From the IMG/VR virus record IMGVR_UViG_3300034061_005520, positions 88,677-152,676 of that record: DNA of 64,000 nt; one strand, 5' to 3'. The position numbers were made by a program, and so were the translations under genes. Of this stretch, positions 13,701 to 20,125 are shown one piece after another (within the stretch, counting starts at the first letter, position 1; the number at the start of each line of letters is the position of its first letter). Origin of the DNA: a virus. The notes beneath the pieces were generated by a model. The model ran no database searches. It worked only from the letters and a program-made list of their open reading frames with translations, and had not been told where the DNA came from.

Positions 13701-13772
13701 GGCCCCATAGTTAAATGGATATAACAGGACTCTTCTAAAGTCTAGTTAGAGGTTCGATTCCTCTTGGGGCTA
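13701..13772 (+). tRNA. tRNA-Arg(TCT)
   Basis: Acceptor GGCCCCA/TGGGGCT, anticodon stem GGACT/AGTCT with loop CTTCTAA (anticodon TCT), T-loop TTCGATT. CCA is not encoded. Reads AGA/AGG, frequent in the A/T-rich genes here. Confidence 0.92.
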
Positions 13773-13774
13773 CT

Positions 13775-13855
13775 ATGAAAAACGAAGCAGAAACTACTGA
13801 ACAGTTTTTGAGTATGTGTGAACTGCTCCTAAACTCTTTGAGGATAAAGACTTAG
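13775..13855 (+). CDS. Possible tiny protein, 26 aa
   Basis: ATG directly after tRNA-Arg, like the gene that follows tRNA-Ile at 37830; MKNEAETTEQFLSMCELLL. Ends inside the stem-loop arm. Weak support. Confidence 0.3.
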   Translation: MKNEAETTEQFLSMCELLLNSLRIKT

Positions 13856-13892
13856 GGCGAACCGGCGCGGCCCGGCTTGACGTAACTCCTTT
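13845..13892. repeat. Stem-loop element, copy 11
   Basis: AAAGACTTAGGGCGA...TTGACGTAACTCCTTT with CCGGCGCGGCCCGG core; then CAACACCTTGCGTC. Confidence 0.75.
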
Positions 13893-13937
13893 AGCATCAA
13901 CACCTTGCGTCAAAAATAATTTCTTCAAGAAAATGCC

Positions 13938-13966
13938 TTGACAGTACCGATAACCTAGTGTAGAAT
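13938..13966 (+). promoter_or_regulatory. Promoter with ACCGATAA spacer
   Basis: TTGACA, 17-base spacer with ACCGATAACC, TAGAAT. Confidence 0.9.
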
Positions 13967-13988
13967 CATCAGACACGCTAGGAGAAGA

Positions 13989-14696
13989 ATGATGAAAACC
14001 GCAGACGGTAATGATAAGTTGGGTAAGGGTTGCATTGTGGTTTCGCGTCCGGTTGGCGATACCTGCCCGTCAGATTGCGATTATCTTGGAAACGGCTGTT
14101 ATGCCGAAGGTACTGAACGGCAGTACAAAAACGCCCGTGTCGCTGGTTTTGCTAACGTAGTCACGGAGAAAAACAAAATCCGTGCCATGATTCTTGACGC
14201 AAAAAAGCGTGAGAAATCTATCCGCTGGCATGAACGCGGCGATTGGTTTCTCAACGGTCAACTTGACACAGACTACGTTGATAATGTAACGTGGGCTTGC
14301 GAGAGTATTCTTGCTAGTGGCGATAGTCTGCCCGATATGTGGTTCTATACTCATATCTACGATAGTCGGCTCGTGGCTCTGGAAAAGTATATGGCAGTCT
14401 ATGCTAGTGTTCACGACGATAACGATATGAATGAGGCTAAGAATCAAGGCTTCAAAATGTTTGCGTGGTGCGATAGCGATATGAAAATTGCCCCGAAGCG
14501 ACCAAAGAACAAGGCTAAGGCCGACGCTTGGCGGCAAGCGTTGCCCAAACTGGTCGTGCTGAACGGTGAGAAGTTTGTGACTTGTCCAGAAATTCGTCGC
14601 GGTCGTTCGGTTATCACTTGCACCGGCACGAAGGATAGTATAAGTTGTGATATGTGCGTCAAGGGTTTGGCTAACGTACTGTTTCCCGCTCACTAG
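13989..14696 (+). CDS. GP88-like conserved phage protein, 235 aa
   Basis: Start ATGATG follows AGGAGAAGA. Begins NDKLGKGCIVVSRPVGDTCPSDCDYLGNGCYAEG, the cysteine-rich opening of the phage gene-88-type family, followed by IRWHERGDWF and a C-terminal CPEIRRGRSVITCTGTKDSISCDMC segment. The Cys pattern suggests metal or Fe-S binding. The family occurs widely in phages but its role is not established. Confidence 0.75.
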   Translation: MMKTADGNDKLGKGCIVVSRPVGDTCPSDCDYLGNGCYAEGTERQYKNARVAGFANVVTEKNKIRAMILDAKKREKSIRWHERGDWFLNGQLDTDYVDNVTWACESILASGDSLPDMWFYTHIYDSRLVALEKYMAVYASVHDDNDMNEAKNQGFKMFAWCDSDMKIAPKRPKNKAKADAWRQALPKLVVLNGEKFVTCPEIRRGRSVITCTGTKDSISCDMCVKGLANVLFPAH

Positions 14697-14704
14697 GAAT
14701 AATC

Positions 14705-15298
14705 ATGGCTACTAAATTTAGTTATGTTGGAAAGTATGAGAATAGTGGTAGCAGGAACTCTTTCTATAAACTGTCTGGAAAACCATATGGTTTCAAGAGT
14801 TTTCCTAATAAGAGTTTGGCCGAGTTTGCTCATGCTGTTCAAAGTCATTTAGCCCCATATCTTGCCCCAAAGGTTTACAGTTCGGTTTGCAAAATCCGTA
14901 TTGCTAACTATTTTGTGGATGGTATAGAGAATAACAAGATTAAATATCGAACCGAAATGGTTTTGAGTGATTGGGGTTACTTAACCGAAATTGCAAAGCC
15001 TTTTGTGTGTAGAAATAGTGAATGTGAGGGGTCTTGCATAGATTCTGGATGTTGCCCTAACTATTATGTTTTATCTGATTTGTTGGAAGAAATCAGCGAC
15101 TACGGGGTGGAATACTCTGATTGCCATGAGGGTAATTTTGGATATGTTAGGCGTGGCAAATCTAGGATATTAGTTCCGATTGACTTTGGACGAGAAAGTA
15201 TCGGATATACGGACGATGATATGTTTCCAGAAGTTTGCTATCAAGGCGTTGATGATGCTTATTGTGACTGCCCTAAATGCGAGGAATGTTATGTCTAA
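14705..15298 (+). CDS. Kinase-fold-like protein with Cys-rich tail, 197 aa
   Basis: Residues 138-146 (SDCHEGNFG) and 157-162 (VPIDFG) reproduce the catalytic loop DxHxxN (D139, H141, N144) and the metal-binding DFG-type motif (D160) of aminoglycoside-phosphotransferase and protein-kinase folds. An N-terminal strand-rich lobe is plausible, but no clear Lys-Glu pair is recognisable. Additional Cys clusters at 107-117 and a CDCPKCEECYV tail may bind zinc. A paralogue is at 45828. Kinase activity is inference. Confidence 0.6.
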   Translation: MATKFSYVGKYENSGSRNSFYKLSGKPYGFKSFPNKSLAEFAHAVQSHLAPYLAPKVYSSVCKIRIANYFVDGIENNKIKYRTEMVLSDWGYLTEIAKPFVCRNSECEGSCIDSGCCPNYYVLSDLLEEISDYGVEYSDCHEGNFGYVRRGKSRILVPIDFGRESIGYTDDDMFPEVCYQGVDDAYCDCPKCEECYV

Positions 15299-15533
15299 AT
15301 ATTATGTCAAATGTGGTACGCTAGAACTAATCTACTCAACAAGTAAAAATCCTCTTGAGGCAGCAGTAACTACTCTTGGTGAAAGCAATAAGTTCGATGT
15401 TCTAGATGAATACTTCTATATAGATGAGCGTGGTTTTAGAGACTATGCGACAGCAGATAAAGAAACTCAGGTAATCAAATTGAATAAGGTGTGTAGAAAA
15501 GCGGGCTGGGAAATTAATAGAGAAGACGAGTAA
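15291..15533 (+). CDS. Hypothetical protein, 80 aa
   Basis: ATG overlaps the end of the kinase-like gene by 8 bases. MSKYYVKCGTLELIYSTSKNPLEAA, then IDERGFRD; resembles small phage proteins with an N-terminal beta-hairpin. Function unknown. Confidence 0.65.
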   Translation: MSKYYVKCGTLELIYSTSKNPLEAAVTTLGESNKFDVLDEYFYIDERGFRDYATADKETQVIKLNKVCRKAGWEINREDE

Positions 15534-15556
15534 AACTAACCGCAAACCCTTTGGGC

Positions 15557-15606
15557 GTAAGCACTTAGGGCTAGCGGGGCGCCTCCGATTCTTCGTAACT
15601 CCTTAT
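15557..15606. repeat. Stem-loop element, copy 12
   Basis: TAAGCACTTAGGG...TTCGTAACTCCTTA with GCGGGGCGCCTCCG core; then CAACCACTTAG. Confidence 0.7.
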
Positions 15607-15639
15607 ACTTCAACCACTTAGAAAAAATTAAAGAATGGG

Positions 15640-15668
15640 TGGACGGATACCGATAAGTATGATATGCT
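15640..15668 (+). promoter_or_regulatory. Weak promoter with ACCGATAA spacer
   Basis: TGGACG, 17-base spacer with ACCGATAAG, TATGCT. Confidence 0.6.
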
Positions 15669-15690
15669 AATCAGACGCAGAGGAGAAAGA

Positions 15691-16059
15691 ATGATCCAGT
15701 GGATAGGGGTGATAATTGCCCTGTTAGGTTTGGCCTATAATGGTGTAAAAGACTATCAAAAGGGTGATATAAAAATACCCAAACTACCAAAAAAAGAAGT
15801 ATTGACAAAGGTGGTTTATCCGGTACAATACTGCTTAATGGCTTACGACCCTAATGTTGACAAGGTTTTTTACTTACACGAAAATGGACAATGGCATGAT
15901 TACGCTCCACAACAACGACGATACCCGACCACGCCGCAAGTACGGCAAGATCAAAGTCAAGGCCAAGCAGCCTTGGGAGGCTCCTACGGGACACAAGGAG
16001 TATCGGGATACTACTATGGACAGCAGGCCCAAGCGACAGCGAACACGACGAGACATTGA
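15691..16059 (+). CDS. Membrane-anchored Gln/Gly-rich protein, 122 aa
   Basis: Start at 15691 follows AGAGGAGAAAG. Residues 2-18 are a hydrophobic helix (IQWIGVIIALLGLAYNG); a conserved-looking middle (YCLMAYDPNVDKVFYLHENGQW) and a low-complexity tail rich in Gln, Gly, Tyr and Ser. The tail is overprinted by another open frame. Confidence 0.6.
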   Translation: MIQWIGVIIALLGLAYNGVKDYQKGDIKIPKLPKKEVLTKVVYPVQYCLMAYDPNVDKVFYLHENGQWHDYAPQQRRYPTTPQVRQDQSQGQAALGGSYGTQGVSGYYYGQQAQATANTTRH

Positions 16060-16090
16060 CAGGGGTTGGCAGCAAGAGTATGATATGTAG
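15884..16090 (+). CDS. Overlapping basic protein in another frame, 68 aa
   Basis: Frame +1 relative to the gene above. MDNGMITLHNNDDTRPRRKY then KPW-like and RPKRQRTRRDIDRGW segments look like a genuine basic nucleic-acid-binding peptide, whereas the overlapping tail of the other frame is low complexity. Start uncertain (15884 or the Met four codons later). Contains the -35 box of the tRNA promoter. Confidence 0.4.
   Translation: MDNGMITLHNNDDTRPRRKYGKIKVKAKQPWEAPTGHKEYRDTTMDSRPKRQRTRRDIDRGWQQEYDM
16056..16084 (+). promoter_or_regulatory. Promoter of the tRNA cluster
   Basis: TTGACA, 17-base spacer, TATGAT, 10 bases before tRNA-Thr. Confidence 0.75.
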
Positions 16091-16094
16091 GATT

Positions 16095-16167
16095 GCCGAT
16101 GTAGCTTCAATGGCAGAGCAACGGTTTTGTAAACCGTGGGTTGTAGGTTCGACTCCTATCATCGGCT
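16095..16167 (+). tRNA. tRNA-Thr(TGT)
   Basis: GCCGATG/CATCGGC acceptor, ACGGT/ACCGT anticodon stem, loop TTTGTAA, T-loop TTCGACT. No encoded CCA. Confidence 0.92.
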
Positions 16168-16168
16168 C

Positions 16169-16239
16169 TCCGGGGTAGTGTAACGGTAGCACCAGAGATT
16201 TTGGTTCTCTTTGTCTGGGTTCGAATCCTAGCCCCGGAA
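16169..16239 (+). tRNA. tRNA-Gln(TTG)
   Basis: TCCGGGG/CCCCGGA acceptor, AGAGA/TCTCT anticodon stem, loop TTTTGGT with anticodon TTG. Confidence 0.92.
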
Positions 16240-16257
16240 TTAATAAAGGAGATAATT

Positions 16258-16680
16258 ATGCTTGGAAGTAATGCGATATACTTGGCAAGAGAAATCGGCA
16301 GTTGGGGTCTCACCAAGATGGACGAGGCTCAAAGAATAGATACTATCAAAAAGAATGAAGTTACTATTCGTTCTTTTAATAATTCTATTAGCGATATGGG
16401 GATAATGATGTATGAGTTTATGACTAATAACAGTAGATCTAACCTGTATGGTTATAAAATGAAATTTGCTGCTATAGAGAACATATCGGCCGAATTGCTT
16501 TCTTGTTTGACCTATAATAGTAATGTAGCATTTGGTTCTTGCGAAAAAGACTATAATAGAATAGCAGATGACTTGACAGTTATGGCAAAGATTTTGGATT
16601 TTGAGATAGAGAATAATATGACAAGCACTGATATTCGTAGTAAGACTTATAAGATTATGCCAAGGGAAGTGGCGGTATAA
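16258..16680 (+). CDS. Hypothetical helical protein inside tRNA cluster, 140 aa
   Basis: Start follows AAAGGAGATAATT. Helical throughout (MLGSNAIYLAREIGSWGL; CEKDYNRIADDLTVMAKIL). Sits between tRNA-Gln and tRNA-Asn on the same transcript. No family recognised. Confidence 0.7.
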   Translation: MLGSNAIYLAREIGSWGLTKMDEAQRIDTIKKNEVTIRSFNNSISDMGIMMYEFMTNNSRSNLYGYKMKFAAIENISAELLSCLTYNSNVAFGSCEKDYNRIADDLTVMAKILDFEIENNMTSTDIRSKTYKIMPREVAV

Positions 16681-16686
16681 TTTTTT

Positions 16687-16756
16687 GCCCGATAGCACAA
16701 TGGTAGTGCGGCAAACTGTTAATTTGTAGGTTCTAGGTTCGAGTCCTAGTCGGGCA
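16687..16756 (+). tRNA. tRNA-Asn(GTT)
   Basis: GCCCGAT/GTCGGGC acceptor, GCAAA/TTTGT anticodon stem, loop CTGTTAA. Confidence 0.92.
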
Positions 16757-16760
16757 GTTT

Positions 16761-16847
16761 GGAATCTTGGCCGAGTGGTTTAAGGCAGCGGTTTACTAAA
16801 CCGCCGAGGGTTAAAATCCTCCGGGGGTTCGAATCCCTCAGATTCCG
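16761..16847 (+). tRNA. tRNA-Ser, anticodon ACT
   Basis: Type II tRNA: GGAATCT/AGATTCC acceptor, long variable arm, G discriminator as in Ser tRNAs. Anticodon stem GCGGT/ACCGC encloses TTACTAA, giving ACT; the usual bacterial AGY-reading tRNA has GCT. A34 here is unusual. Confidence 0.8.
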
Positions 16848-16873
16848 TCGGAGGCTGACGCAGAGTTGCGGAC

Positions 16874-16944
16874 ATTGGCGTAGTTCAACGGTAGAATGAC
16901 GGTCTCCAAAACCGTAGATGAAGGTTCGATTCCTTCCGCCTTTG
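16874..16944 (+). tRNA. tRNA-Trp(CCA), imperfect acceptor stem
   Basis: Anticodon stem ACGGT/ACCGT with loop CTCCAAA, T-arm GAAGG/CCTTC. Acceptor ATTGGCG against CGCCTTT has two T-T mismatches at positions 2 and 3, so it may be degenerate. Confidence 0.75.
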
Positions 16945-16959
16945 CTTAAAGTTTTGCTC

Positions 16960-16988
16960 TTGACAGGCCGATAACAGTAGTGTAGACT
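16960..16988 (+). promoter_or_regulatory. Promoter with GCCGATAA spacer
   Basis: TTGACA, 17-base spacer with GCCGATAACAG, TAGACT. Confidence 0.9.
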
Positions 16989-17010
16989 ATTGGAAAGAAA
17001 GGAAACCAAT

Positions 17011-17199
17011 ATGAAAACTGTTCGCTTCTACGATATGGTTATTGATTGTTTTGAGAATGGCGTTGAGACAACTCGACAACTTGAGAATGAATTGCGTCTA
17101 CAACTGCCCCAAGATTTTGATCTGAACGATGCTTTTGATATGTTAAATCGGGAAACTGGGTGTGATGTGTGTTCTTTTAAGTATGAAAATATAGCCTAA
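17011..17199 (+). CDS. Hypothetical protein, 62 aa
   Basis: Start follows AAGGAAACCAAT. Helical, Glu/Asp-rich (ENGVETTRQLENELRLQL). Followed directly by tRNA-Lys. Unknown. Confidence 0.65.
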   Translation: MKTVRFYDMVIDCFENGVETTRQLENELRLQLPQDFDLNDAFDMLNRETGCDVCSFKYENIA

Positions 17200-17226
17200 A
17201 AAGATGGTTCAGTGGTTGGCCGATTT

Positions 17227-17299
17227 GGAGGCGTAACTTAGTGGCTAAAGTAGCGGTCTTTTAAACCGAAAACCGTGGGTTCGAGTCCCACCGCCTCCA
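17227..17299 (+). tRNA. tRNA-Lys(TTT)
   Basis: GGAGGCG/CGCCTCC acceptor, CGGT/ACCG anticodon stem, loop CTTTTAA, T-arm GTGGG/CCCAC. Confidence 0.9.
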
Positions 17300-17322
17300 C
17301 TAGTATGGTGTATAACTAGAGT

Positions 17323-17348
17323 AGCAGATTACTAGTAAACTACTCTAG
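17323..17348 (+). promoter_or_regulatory. Hairpin ahead of the PD-(D/E)XK gene
   Basis: AGAGTAG/CTACTCT arms around ACTAGT-type loop, ending next to the AGGAGATAATA ribosome site; could control translation or mark the boundary of an inserted gene. Confidence 0.55.
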
Positions 17349-17357
17349 GAGATAATA

Positions 17358-17771
17358 ATGCACAGTAAAAGAAAAGGTAATATAGGGCAGTTCGGTGTTG
17401 GTTTAGCATTAACTAAACTGGGGTACTCCGTATTCACAGAAGAAGGAGACATTTCTAAAATAGATATTATTGCCGAAAAAGATGGCAACCTAATAAAAAT
17501 ACAATCTAAGGCAATAACACCGGTGGATGGTTGTATTAAAATACCTCTAAAAAAGAGTGGCCCAAACTATCAGTTTTATTATGATGCTTCAATGTTTGAC
17601 TACTTTGCCGCATACGATCTAGAGGATGGTAAGGTGTACCTAGTATCCTCAGATATACTGACAGAAAACAATACCTTGTTTAACCTAAGAAAAGAATTTC
17701 CAAAAAATAATCAAAAAGATAAAATTAATCTTGCTTCTGATTACGAGATTGAAAAAATTCTTGGGTCTTGA
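17358..17771 (+). CDS. PD-(D/E)XK endonuclease, group I intron-associated/homing type, 137 aa
   Basis: KRKGNIGQFGVGLALTKLGYSVF, then SKIDIIAEKDGNLIKIQSKA gives the D...(D/E)xK core: D50-type acidic residue in KIDII and IQSK. This arrangement is that of small restriction-fold nucleases associated with group I introns. It lies between tRNA-Lys and a tRNA-like sequence, typical of homing at tRNA genes. Nuclease activity is inferred from motif. Confidence 0.7.
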   Translation: MHSKRKGNIGQFGVGLALTKLGYSVFTEEGDISKIDIIAEKDGNLIKIQSKAITPVDGCIKIPLKKSGPNYQFYYDASMFDYFAAYDLEDGKVYLVSSDILTENNTLFNLRKEFPKNNQKDKINLASDYEIEKILGS

Positions 17772-17796
17772 CAGTTTGACCGCTTTGGTGTAAGAT
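17768..17796 (+). promoter_or_regulatory. Sigma70-type promoter
   Basis: TTGACA overlapping the previous stop, 17-base spacer, TAAGAT. Confidence 0.75.
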
Positions 17797-17820
17797 AAGA
17801 ATCTAGAAAGGAGTAAGCCT

Positions 17821-18009
17821 ATGCGTTATTATGACGAAGAAACAGATTATCCGTTTGATTACGAAAATATGATGAGCGGTGGGTTTGATGATCTTCTGGA
17901 GGAAGAAGATTACACCGACGATGAACTGTATGAAGTTAACGACGAGAACGACGTTGACGAATGGGTTAACTCCTACAATAATGTAGAAGATGAAATTGTT
18001 GACGAGTAA
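17821..18009 (+). CDS. Very acidic protein, 62 aa
   Basis: Start follows AAAGGAGTAAGCCT. Asp/Glu/Tyr-rich throughout (MRYYDEETDYPFDYENMM; EEEDYTDDELYEVND). Composition-based DNA-mimic or inhibitor candidate; no family. Confidence 0.65.
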   Translation: MRYYDEETDYPFDYENMMSGGFDDLLEEEDYTDDELYEVNDENDVDEWVNSYNNVEDEIVDE

Positions 18010-18013
18010 TAAT

Positions 18014-18100
18014 GTGGATGCCTCTCGGTGGGACGAGACTCTTTTCTATAAATCCTTTCTTTCTTATCTCAAGTAGTACGTTCGAATCGTACCATCCACT
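18014..18100 (+). tRNA. tRNA-like sequence, type II, anticodon arm not formed
   Basis: Perfect GTGGATG/CATCCAC acceptor, TCTCG/CGAGA D-stem, perfect GTACG/CGTAC T-stem with TTCGAAT loop. The 37 bases between cannot form an anticodon stem; a CTATAAATC segment recalls the tRNA-Tyr loop CTGTAAATC. Either a degenerate tRNA, an interrupted one, or a tRNA mimic. Confidence 0.5.
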
Positions 18101-18103
18101 CTT

Positions 18104-18610
18104 ATGAATACGCTGAATCAGAACGTAGACGATTTCAGGGTAATGGCAGACGGTAAGGTTATCCAAGGTGCTAGCCACACCTGTATGGTATTGAATCATA
18201 AGATTCGTAATAAGGCTATCATTAAGGCAATTTGCGATCTGCGTAGAATTAGCAATCAGTTTGATAGTATCGTTTGCTGCGGAACTAGCGGACTAATGGT
18301 TGTTCCGCAAATAGCAGAATTGCTAGATAAGCATATTGTTGTAATTAGAAAGCCAGAAACAAAATCATATAGTGGTTTTGCTATAGAGGGCGTGATTCCT
18401 TTTAGGTACGTTATTGTTGATGATCTGGTTTGCTCTGGTTCTACTATAAAATTTATTAAGAATACTATCTACGAAGAATGCCCTAAATCTAGGTGTGTTG
18501 GCGTTTATTGTTATATGCCAGATGAGTGTGCGTACAACACCGAGAACGCTAAACTTTTTGAACGTGACTTTGGCACACTGTTCTTAAATCCAGGCCCGCC
18601 AAGAACTTAG
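18104..18610 (+). CDS. Phosphoribosyltransferase-like protein, 168 aa
   Basis: Residues about 100-115 (FRYVIVDDLVCSGSTIK) are the PRPP-binding signature (hydrophobic, DD, xxxxG/SxT) of type I phosphoribosyltransferases; an upstream VCCGTSGLMV segment is the pyrophosphate-loop position. Likely salvage of a base or nucleotide-related ligand; substrate unknown. Begins four bases after the tRNA-like sequence with no clear ribosome site. Confidence 0.75.
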   Translation: MNTLNQNVDDFRVMADGKVIQGASHTCMVLNHKIRNKAIIKAICDLRRISNQFDSIVCCGTSGLMVVPQIAELLDKHIVVIRKPETKSYSGFAIEGVIPFRYVIVDDLVCSGSTIKFIKNTIYEECPKSRCVGVYCYMPDECAYNTENAKLFERDFGTLFLNPGPPRT

Positions 18611-18648
18611 GGCGAGGCGGGGCGGCCCCGCGTGACGTAACTCCTTAC
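18601..18648. repeat. Stem-loop element, copy 13
   Basis: AAGAACTTAGGGCG...GACGTAACTCCTT with GGCGGGGCGGCCCCGC core; then CAACACCTTGCGAC. Overlaps the end of the PRTase gene. Confidence 0.75.
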
Positions 18649-18693
18649 GTATCAACACCTTGCGACGAGAAAATTTTTTCGCAAGATTTCCTA

Positions 18694-18721
18694 TTGACAA
18701 GCCGATAACATACTGTAGAAT
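18694..18721 (+). promoter_or_regulatory. Promoter with GCCGATAAC spacer
   Basis: TTGACA, 16-base spacer with GCCGATAACA, TAGAAT. Confidence 0.9.
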
Positions 18722-18764
18722 AGGTGGAGTTGAACGAAGTACGATAACACGAAAGGTTAATGAG

Positions 18765-19715
18765 ATGGCTCATGCAGTTGAACAGATGATGTTTGTTGGT
18801 GCTACTCCGTGGCATGGTCTTGGCAATCAGTTGGATGAGGCTCCCACGATTAGCGAGGCAATTACCGCCGCTGGTCTGGACTGGGAGGTTGGTCTTAAGG
18901 ATTTGTTTACGAGCGAAGGTACTCCGGTTCCGGCTCGTGCAACCTATCGCAAAACCGACAACTCTATCTTGGGTGTTGTTGGCCCGCGATATACTCCGCT
19001 GCAAAACAGCGATGCTTTCGATTGGTTTCAGCCGTTTCTTGATGCTAACGAGTGCCAACTTCATACTGCCGGATCGCTCCATAGCGGTCAAAAGGTGTGG
19101 GTTCTCGCTCAACTCAACCGCGACAATAGCGAGATCGTGAAGGGTGATGAGGTTTCCAAGTTTATCCTTCTGTCTAACAGCCATGATGGTACAACTGCAA
19201 TTCGCGTCGGCTACACCCCGATTCGTGTTGTGTGTGCTAACACGATGGCAATGGCCCATAGCAAGGGTAGCGGTTCGCAGTTGATTCGGATTCGACACAC
19301 TCGCTCCAGCCAGAAGAATCTGGAACAGGTTCGAGATATTATGGATAATATCAATGTCCAGTTCGAGGCTACTGCGGAACAGTTTCGGTTCCTCGCTAGC
19401 AAGAACTTTAATCAGGGTGATATTCGTCGATATGTTAAGTCGATGCTGGGCATCGAAGGTACGCCCGACGAAGATGTTAAGACTCGCACCAGAAATATCA
19501 TGGACGAGATTCTTGCTCTGGTCGAAGGGCCGAAGCAATCAGCAACGGGTGTTAGGGGTACTTGGTGGGCTGCTTATAACGGCTACAATGAATACCTTAA
19601 CTATAACAAGGGTCGCACGACCGATAACCGGCTCGATTCGCTCTGGTTCGGTCAGAACGCGAACGATAACAGCAAGGCGTTAACGACTGCTCTGGAGTTT
19701 GCGAACGCTATCTAA
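18765..19715 (+). CDS. DUF932 (phage/plasmid-like, TIGR03299-type) protein, 316 aa
   Basis: MFVGATPWHGLGNQL at residues 9-23 and the later DAFDWFQPF, HSGQKVWVLAQL, SHDGTTAIRVGYTPIRVVCANTM segments match the DUF932/LGT family found on phages and plasmids of many bacteria. Length fits the family. Start follows CGAAAGGTTAATGAG. Function not established; the family name records domain similarity only. Confidence 0.85.
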   Translation: MAHAVEQMMFVGATPWHGLGNQLDEAPTISEAITAAGLDWEVGLKDLFTSEGTPVPARATYRKTDNSILGVVGPRYTPLQNSDAFDWFQPFLDANECQLHTAGSLHSGQKVWVLAQLNRDNSEIVKGDEVSKFILLSNSHDGTTAIRVGYTPIRVVCANTMAMAHSKGSGSQLIRIRHTRSSQKNLEQVRDIMDNINVQFEATAEQFRFLASKNFNQGDIRRYVKSMLGIEGTPDEDVKTRTRNIMDEILALVEGPKQSATGVRGTWWAAYNGYNEYLNYNKGRTTDNRLDSLWFGQNANDNSKALTTALEFANAI

Positions 19716-19734
19716 CTTTTCGTGTCACGATGAA

Positions 19735-19783
19735 AAGGGGAAGGGCCGTGGCTGGGAAACCGGCTGCGGCCTTTTCTTTTAAT
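19735..19783 (+). terminator. Strong rho-independent terminator
   Basis: GGGCCGTGGCTGG, GAAA loop, CCGGCTGCGGCCT, then TTTTCTTTT. Confidence 0.9.
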
Positions 19784-19813
19784 TCATTGACCACTAGACG
19801 TAACTCTTTAATA

Positions 19814-19862
19814 CGTAAGGACTTAGGGCAAGCCGGGCCCCGAAAATTAGTCGTAAGTTTAA
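19814..19862. repeat. Stem-loop element, copy 14 (last)
   Basis: GTAAGGACTTAGGGC...GTCGTAAGTTTAA with AGCCGGGCCCCG core. No further copies are seen to the right of this point. Confidence 0.75.
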
Positions 19863-19913
19863 TGCTGGTAAGGGGTTACGGCAAATTTTTTCAAAGAATC
19901 TCAACTTACGTCA

Positions 19914-19942
19914 TGGACAACTGCCCTAAGTGACGATACAAT
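19914..19942 (+). promoter_or_regulatory. Promoter ahead of 20126 gene
   Basis: TGGACA, 17-base spacer with GACGA, TACAAT. Confidence 0.6.
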
Positions 19943-20049
19943 GGGGTGTAAGGCTAGTAATGGTAAGGGTTTAGGATAAGAAAGATTTAGAGTTATGTCT
20001 ACTGGTATAATTCTAAGTCTATTTAAGTCCACCCCTTGATTGTCCAATG

Positions 20050-20098
20050 TAATCCTACGGATTTGGCGGTCGTGGCGATAGTCAGCGAATTTCTAGGG
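20050..20098 (+). repeat. Recurrent CCTACGGATT-TAGTCAGCG element, copy 2
   Basis: TAATCCTACGGATTTGGCGG then GGCGATAGTCAGCGAATTT, ending 28 bases before the start codon at 20126. Confidence 0.75.
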
Positions 20099-20125
20099 GT
20101 CAATTAATTTAGCAGGAGAAAAGAA

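Larger units (their letters stand above)
19716..20125. other. Gene-free region: terminator, stem-loop, promoter, recurrent element
   Basis: Holds the DUF932 terminator, the last stem-loop copy, a promoter near 19914-19942, an A/T-rich leader and the second CCTACGGATT-TAGTCAGCG element just before the gene at 20126. No coding frame is convincing. Confidence 0.6.

Noticed and set aside
18645-19538. Long reverse open frame across DUF932 gene
   Set aside because: Antisense shadow; the forward gene has promoter, ribosome site and family motifs.
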